The position numbers and the translations under genes are program-made. The notes beneath the pieces were generated by a model. It was not told where the DNA came from and did no database searches. It saw nothing but the letters and a program-made list of their open reading frames with translations. A stretch of DNA of 64,000 nt, taken from the NCBI GenBank assembly GCA_018816905.1, contig JAHIVB010000006.1:1-64000 (forward strand), read 5' to 3'. Positions 59,213 to 64,000 of this stretch are shown here, in pieces. This stretch comes from Bacillota bacterium (GTDB lineage Bacteria > Bacillota_I > Bacilli_A > Izemoplasmatales > Hujiaoplasmataceae). Within the stretch, counting starts at the first letter, position 1, and each line of letters opens with the position of its first letter.

Positions 59213-61897
59213 CTATAAACTCAATAATTTGCTTTGAATAATACCAAATTCTTTGTCGTTATTTTTAATACTAAAAGAATTAATTACATTTTGCTCAGTT
59301 TCTGGTGACCAGTAAATTGTAAGATTTAACCTTGATCTAGTGATTGCTGTGTAAAAAATATTATGTGTTATATTCTCTTCAATTTCTGATGTAATTATTA
59401 GTTTTACTGACTCATACTCTAACCCCTGTGCTTTATGAATTGAAACAGCATAAGAGATTTGAAATGGAACAATGGAATCTGATATAGCATCGTCACCATC
59501 GGAATTTGATGATTTACTAACATGAAAACCTATAACTGATTTCCCATCACTCGTTTTAATGAGTTTCAACCCAGCATCAAGATTGAATGAATTCAAAGCT
59601 TTTTCTATCTCAACTTCGAAATAAATCTTTTCATCTTGAATTTTTATACTAGTAATAATTCCCTTTAGATTATTGTAAATAGTATTTGGAAATCTTTCTG
59701 TTTCATTAAAAACAATTGGGTCTCCAACTTTGTAGGTCCATATTCCCCATAGATATGCGTTATTGGGATTCTTAATTTGTAGTAACCTGTTGATATTGTT
59801 AACGCCATATAGACCATCGTAATTTAGACACAAAACAATTTCATCGCTTAATCCATAGTCAAAGATACTGTTATCGAGATTCTTACAATATTGATTCTTG
59901 GACAAATGCTCAGTGATTGTCTCGGAGTTATTTCTTACTATTTCCCAGAGTTTCAATAGATTTTCATCGTTAGTTCTAAATGGCTTGTACAATTCAAAAC
60001 ATGAATTTGAAATAAACTTTTTAAGCAGACCAAACCAATTTCCGAATGATATAGACTCAATCTGGTAAATATCACCAACCACAATTAATAGTTTAAACTT
60101 ATTTTTAGTCAAGACTTTAAGCATGTCAGCGTTGTTAACTGTACTAGATTCATCGATAATCAGAAGGTCTGTTTCTGTTGAATTATATATATTTTTCGCT
60201 ACTGTACTAAAGTTGCAATTAAGAGCATTAACCTTTTTTCGTAAATTATCTACAGCAGTATTGGTATTAGCTAGAAACAGTTTTTTACTTTCCTTAAACA
60301 AGTTGGCAATATGATTAATAAGTGTTGTTTTTCCTGTTCCAGCAGAACCATAGATTACTGCTACACTTGAATTTGAAAAAATTGTTTTGATTATTACTTC
60401 CTTACTAGGATCATCTATACTTTTATATTCTGGTATCCATGATTCGACAGAATTCTGATACTGATCTATACCTTGTGTCGTTAAAGAAATAATCTTTTTC
60501 AAAATTAACATAGTATTAGTTTCATACTCAGATATATAAAGTTGTTTCTTATCTATCTCCAAACTGCGTCCTAAATGTTTATGATAAATCTTACCGTTAT
60601 AGATTTTGACTAAACTAGGAATATCTTCAAATTGAGTTAGTTCAGCAAGAGGTGTGTATAATCTTGCCTCATGCTCTGTATTGTTCTTAATTTTTCTTGC
60701 AAGAAGTTCATGCTCTCTATCTTGAAAGGGGATACACTCAAATAAATCAGAAAGTCTTGGATTATGATTAATAAGCGAACTACAATACGGCATTTCATCA
60801 AAAGGAATACTGCCATAACTAATTCTAAGCCTTGATAAATATCCATTTTCATCGAGAGAGTATTGAGTCTTAACAATTTTATTCTTCAGAGTATAGAGAA
60901 AATACCTCAGAATATTACTTCCAGGTCTATTTCTATTGATAATCTTTCTACACTCAGTTAGAAGATTAAAGAAAGCATCACTAATTCTTTTATTGCTATG
61001 CAAATAATCATATGTTTTTTGGTATTCAATATCAGAAAAAGTCGCAATATCATAAAGATTAAGATTGTTCTCAGTTAAGAATTTCATAGTTTCATAAAAT
61101 TCTTTTGTTTCAGATTTAAATGAGGTATCCAGCCTAAAATACTTAGCAAAGTTATTAACTTCACATGGTCTGATAGAAACCATCCAGTTAGAAACTATTT
61201 TAATAGGGATTTTAAAACCTAGTATTGGAATAGTTGCATCTTCAAATCTAGCCTTTATTGCATAATTATCAGTAATCTTAAATCTTGAGAAAACAATCAG
61301 ACGATCAAATTTACTTCGTTTGTCATTACACGGAGACAATGTGACTTCATAAAACACTTTATTGTTAACGAAAAACGGTTTGACTTTCTCAACATAAAAT
61401 CTTTCATCAAAATTTGTGTAATAATTTTCACGAGATAGTTTTAGGATATTAAAAGCAATCTTTGAGTAGTATTCATCAAATGTCTTGTCTTGACTAATCG
61501 GAAACAAATGTAGGTGACTTAAAATATCTATTCGTAGGGCTAATTTCACAAGATCTTTAATTTCCAGTAAATATTCGTAATATTTTAACATTAACCGCTC
61601 TGAATTGTTCGTATCTAATGTGTAATGTGAAACAGATACTTGCAACAAGTTATGAAACTTATATAGTGTTTTGTATTTTGGCTTACTTTTGCAATAGGCA
61701 ACTGCCTTTTGGATATTTTGCCACTCGAATTCTGCGCTAACGTGATTATCTTGTTCATAAAGCATGAAAAAAACAGCTTCTACTAAATTTCGCAAGTGAG
61801 AAAGGATATTAGTAGAAAGTTTACCACGATCTAGACCTTCTTTTAAATTTGCCTCAATGGCGTCATTTGCATTGACAAGAGCTTGACAACTTTTCAA
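59213..61897 (-). CDS. Large superfamily 1 helicase (RecD/Dda-like) with unknown N-terminal half
   Basis: 894 residues. The C-terminal half (about 500-890) has all SF1B motifs: Walker A GSAGTGKTTL, Ia FLANTNTAVDNLRKKV, II LLIIDESSTVNN, III VVGDIYQIESI, V SIHKAQGLEYESV and VI FYTAITRSRLNLTI. The N-terminal 500 residues are lysine- and tyrosine-rich, helical, then beta-rich, and match no family I can name; no nuclease motif is seen. The start is a TTG five bases after GGGGTG, since the next ATG is 44 codons on. It lies between hsdR and the GIY-YIG fusion. Base composition is AT-richer than the core genes. Confidence 0.82.
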   Translation of the reverse strand: MKSCQALVNANDAIEANLKEGLDRGKLSTNILSHLRNLVEAVFFMLYEQDNHVSAEFEWQNIQKAVAYCKSKPKYKTLYKFHNLLQVSVSHYTLDTNNSERLMLKYYEYLLEIKDLVKLALRIDILSHLHLFPISQDKTFDEYYSKIAFNILKLSRENYYTNFDERFYVEKVKPFFVNNKVFYEVTLSPCNDKRSKFDRLIVFSRFKITDNYAIKARFEDATIPILGFKIPIKIVSNWMVSIRPCEVNNFAKYFRLDTSFKSETKEFYETMKFLTENNLNLYDIATFSDIEYQKTYDYLHSNKRISDAFFNLLTECRKIINRNRPGSNILRYFLYTLKNKIVKTQYSLDENGYLSRLRISYGSIPFDEMPYCSSLINHNPRLSDLFECIPFQDREHELLARKIKNNTEHEARLYTPLAELTQFEDIPSLVKIYNGKIYHKHLGRSLEIDKKQLYISEYETNTMLILKKIISLTTQGIDQYQNSVESWIPEYKSIDDPSKEVIIKTIFSNSSVAVIYGSAGTGKTTLINHIANLFKESKKLFLANTNTAVDNLRKKVNALNCNFSTVAKNIYNSTETDLLIIDESSTVNNADMLKVLTKNKFKLLIVVGDIYQIESISFGNWFGLLKKFISNSCFELYKPFRTNDENLLKLWEIVRNNSETITEHLSKNQYCKNLDNSIFDYGLSDEIVLCLNYDGLYGVNNINRLLQIKNPNNAYLWGIWTYKVGDPIVFNETERFPNTIYNNLKGIITSIKIQDEKIYFEVEIEKALNSFNLDAGLKLIKTSDGKSVIGFHVSKSSNSDGDDAISDSIVPFQISYAVSIHKAQGLEYESVKLIITSEIEENITHNIFYTAITRSRLNLTIYWSPETEQNVINSFSIKNNDKEFGIIQSKLLSL

Positions 61898-61960
61898 TTT
61901 TCACCCCACAAATAATGTTAATTTGAATGCTAATTGAGTATTCACGATAATTCCATATGG

Positions 61961-64000
61961 TTAATCAATCAAATTTTCACAAACAAGTTCTGTTTGCTCC
62001 ATTATCAACTGAACTGATTTATCATAGTTATTCGGGTCTTTAGGGTCATCTGGTGGATAGTTATATTTCTTTAATAAAACTTTTATCTCAAATCTGATTT
62101 TCGCTCTAACTGAATCTCTAATATTCCAGTCAATCGTAGTACTTGATTTAATCTTCTTGGTGAGTTCTTTAGCAATTTCTTTCAATATATCTATACCCAT
62201 AACTTCCTTAGCAGTCATGTTAGAAGATAGTGCTTCATAGAATGCATATTCATCCTCAGTTAAACCAGACTCTTTGCCTGCTTCAGCTGCTTTTGTTATA
62301 TCTTTGGCTAGTTCTATCAGTTCTTGGATAACAACGGTAGAATCGATTAATCTAGCTTGATATTTTGCTAATGCATCTTCAAGTAGTTCAGAAAACTGTC
62401 TAGATTGAACAATGGTCTTTCTAGCAATCATTCTTAGCTTCCCTTTGATAAGACGTTTTAGAAGTTCAATAGCCACATTCTTATGTTCCATCTTTTTGAA
62501 CTCTTCTAAGAACTCTTCAGATAATATTGATATATCAGGTCGTGCTAATCCAATTTCAGTCATAATATCAATGACTTTATCTGACTTAAGTGACTTGGAT
62601 ATCAATTGATTGAGTTCAGTATCAAGTTGATCGATTGATTTTTTCTTACTGCTATCGGTTGAAAGTTTAATGATACCCGCTCGGACGGACTTAAAGAACC
62701 CAATTTCAACATTGTGTTTTTCAGCTTCTTCAGTTGTTGAACAAAGTGAATATGCTTTAGATAACTCAGAGACAAATTTCAAATAGTCATTTTTTCTTTC
62801 TTCCCTAAGTCCAATCACATAGTCAATGGTTTCCATAATGACTTGTAGTTTTTCACTAAATCTGTCACCAAAATATCTGGAATAATCGTGTTGATGAAGA
62901 ATATCTCTAACAACATCGAGTTTTTCTAGCATAACAGATACAGCAAGTGCAGTATCAACACCAACTTGTTCTCTATCGTTATCGGTATACTGCATTAATG
63001 CTTTCTTCAATTGGTCTGCAATTCCAATGTAGTCAACAACGAGTCCGCCTTGTTTTTCTTTGAATACACGGTTAACTCTAGCAATAGCTTGCATGAGGTT
63101 ATGTCCTTGCATTGGTTTATCAACATACATGGTATGCATACTTGGCACATCAAAACCGGTTAACCACATATCTCTAACAATAACTATTTCTAATTCATCA
63201 TTATTATCTTTCATTCTGTCTGATAGGGTTTCTCTGGTTTGCTTGGTACCTATATGTTTTTGCCACTCTACTGGATCACTCGATGAGCCAGTCATGACCA
63301 CTTTGATTTTCCCTTTAAGTAGGTCAGTTGAATGCCACTCTGGTCTAAACTCTACAATCGCATCATAGAGTTCAACAGCGATTCTTCTGCTCATAGCAAC
63401 AATCATTGCTTTACCAACTGGTGTTTCCATCGAAGCTTGTCTTTTCTCGAAATGTTCTACCATATCTCTCGCAACAGTCTTAATTCTAGATTTAGAACCA
63501 ACAATTGCTTCAAGTCTTGCCCACTTACGTTTAAGACCTTCTTTTTGTGTTTCTTCCTGGTATTCGGTTATTTCATCATAGTTTTCATCAATCAAATCAT
63601 ATTCTTCTGTAAAGTCAATTTGAGCGATTCTACTCTCGTAATATATCTTAACTGTTGTTTTATCTTCAACTGCTCTAGACATATCATATATATCGATATA
63701 ATCACCAAAGACGGCTCTGGTGTTCTTATCTGTCGTTTCAATTGGTGTACCTGTAAAACCTATATATGATGCATTAGGAAGTGAATCTCTTAAGTACTTA
63801 GCATATCCATACTTTTCGAATGCTTCATCCTTGGATTTCACAACTTTAGCACTAAAGCCATATTGGCTACGATGTGCTTCATCGGCTAATACGATAACAT
63901 TTTTCCTATCTGTTAATGCTGTAACATTCCCTGTTTCATCAGGAGAAAATTTTTGAATGGTCGTGAAAATAATCCCACCCGAATCTCTACCATTTAATAG
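61961..64000 (-). CDS. hsdR: Type I restriction enzyme, R subunit (partial)
   Basis: The frame is open to the right edge, so 679 C-terminal residues are visible and the N-terminus is missing. [14 protein letters not shown] (DEAH box, about 63881) and FTGTPIE are motifs II and III of the superfamily 2 motor. [20 protein letters not shown] and [11 protein letters not shown] are motifs V and VI. After residue 350 a helical C-terminal domain for binding the methylase follows. HsdR pumps DNA past the bound enzyme and cuts it when unmethylated. The N-terminal PD-ExK nuclease and hsdM/hsdS should lie beyond 64000. Confidence 0.95.
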   Translation of the reverse strand, partial: LLNGRDSGGIIFTTIQKFSPDETGNVTALTDRKNVIVLADEAHRSQYGFSAKVVKSKDEAFEKYGYAKYLRDSLPNASYIGFTGTPIETTDKNTRAVFGDYIDIYDMSRAVEDKTTVKIYYESRIAQIDFTEEYDLIDENYDEITEYQEETQKEGLKRKWARLEAIVGSKSRIKTVARDMVEHFEKRQASMETPVGKAMIVAMSRRIAVELYDAIVEFRPEWHSTDLLKGKIKVVMTGSSSDPVEWQKHIGTKQTRETLSDRMKDNNDELEIVIVRDMWLTGFDVPSMHTMYVDKPMQGHNLMQAIARVNRVFKEKQGGLVVDYIGIADQLKKALMQYTDNDREQVGVDTALAVSVMLEKLDVVRDILHQHDYSRYFGDRFSEKLQVIMETIDYVIGLREERKNDYLKFVSELSKAYSLCSTTEEAEKHNVEIGFFKSVRAGIIKLSTDSSKKKSIDQLDTELNQLISKSLKSDKVIDIMTEIGLARPDISILSEEFLEEFKKMEHKNVAIELLKRLIKGKLRMIARKTIVQSRQFSELLEDALAKYQARLIDSTVVIQELIELAKDITKAAEAGKESGLTEDEYAFYEALSSNMTAKEVMGIDILKEIAKELTKKIKSSTTIDWNIRDSVRAKIRFEIKVLLKKYNYPPDDPKDPNNYDKSVQLIMEQTELVCENLID

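Noticed and set aside
63839-63841. GTG as the start of the restriction subunit
   Set aside because: The frame continues upstream through the DEAH box to the window edge, so this is an internal Val codon.

Overview
The window reads as chromosomal DNA of a low-GC Gram-positive-type bacterium. The gene orders rpsB-tsf-pyrH-frr-uppS-cdsA-dxr-rseP and ylxM-ffh, TTGNNN-17-TATAAT promoters, strong GGAGG ribosome binding sites, lipobox lipoproteins and the standard code (TGA used as stop, TGG for Trp) point to Bacilli or the Mollicutes-related Acholeplasma/Izemoplasma-like lineages. That placement is inference; no complete 16S gene is present. Nearly every gene is on the minus strand. Many first in-frame starts were moved downstream to an ATG with a proper Shine-Dalgarno (SD).

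Region 1 (1-33.5 kb) is core. The window opens with the 5' end of a 16S rRNA gene (minus strand) behind a TTGACA-17-TAAAAT promoter. Next come translation and isoprenoid/phospholipid genes (rseP, dxr, cdsA, uppS, frr, pyrH, tsf, rpsB). The rpiB-upp-atpIBEFHAGDC-dut operon follows; its c subunit carries the full sodium-binding signature. A third operon runs from a membrane protein and an FtsK without membrane segments through lepB, rbgA, rnhB and a phosphatase to a Sua5 protein. After it come ffh-ylxM-ftsY, topA, a CASTOR/POLLUX-like channel, a diguanylate cyclase, an Smr protein and an acetyltransferase. Terminators and promoters punctuate these units.

Region 2 (33.5-47.2 kb) is for carbohydrate use. 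A 1143-residue lipoprotein with a duplicated propeller-like region stands alone. An eight-gene operon then encodes a sugar-binding lipoprotein, two ABC permeases, a cytoplasmic GH66 enzyme, an AraC regulator, a YesL-type membrane protein, a GH13 alpha-glucosidase and a secreted GH66 lipoprotein. Together they would cut an alpha-1,6-glucan (dextran-like) outside, import the fragments and hydrolyse them inside. A near-consensus cre site overlaps the leader. No ABC ATPase is present.

Region 3 (47.7-52.7 kb) has an exonuclease, a MATE exporter, and a von Willebrand A / double GNAT / macro-domain cluster.

Region 4 (52.7 kb to the end) is an AT-rich defence island of two transcription units. One, with its own promoter and a terminator-like hairpin, encodes an AbiEi/AbiEii-like type IV toxin-antitoxin followed without a gap by an OLD-family TOPRIM nuclease and a very short UvrD-like helicase. 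The other starts beyond the window with a type I restriction subunit (HsdR) and continues with an 894-residue SF1 helicase of unknown N-terminus, a fusion of a DpnI-C-like winged helix to a GIY-YIG nuclease, a 36-residue membrane peptide and an unrecognised 222-residue protein. These two units are the best candidates for undescribed systems.
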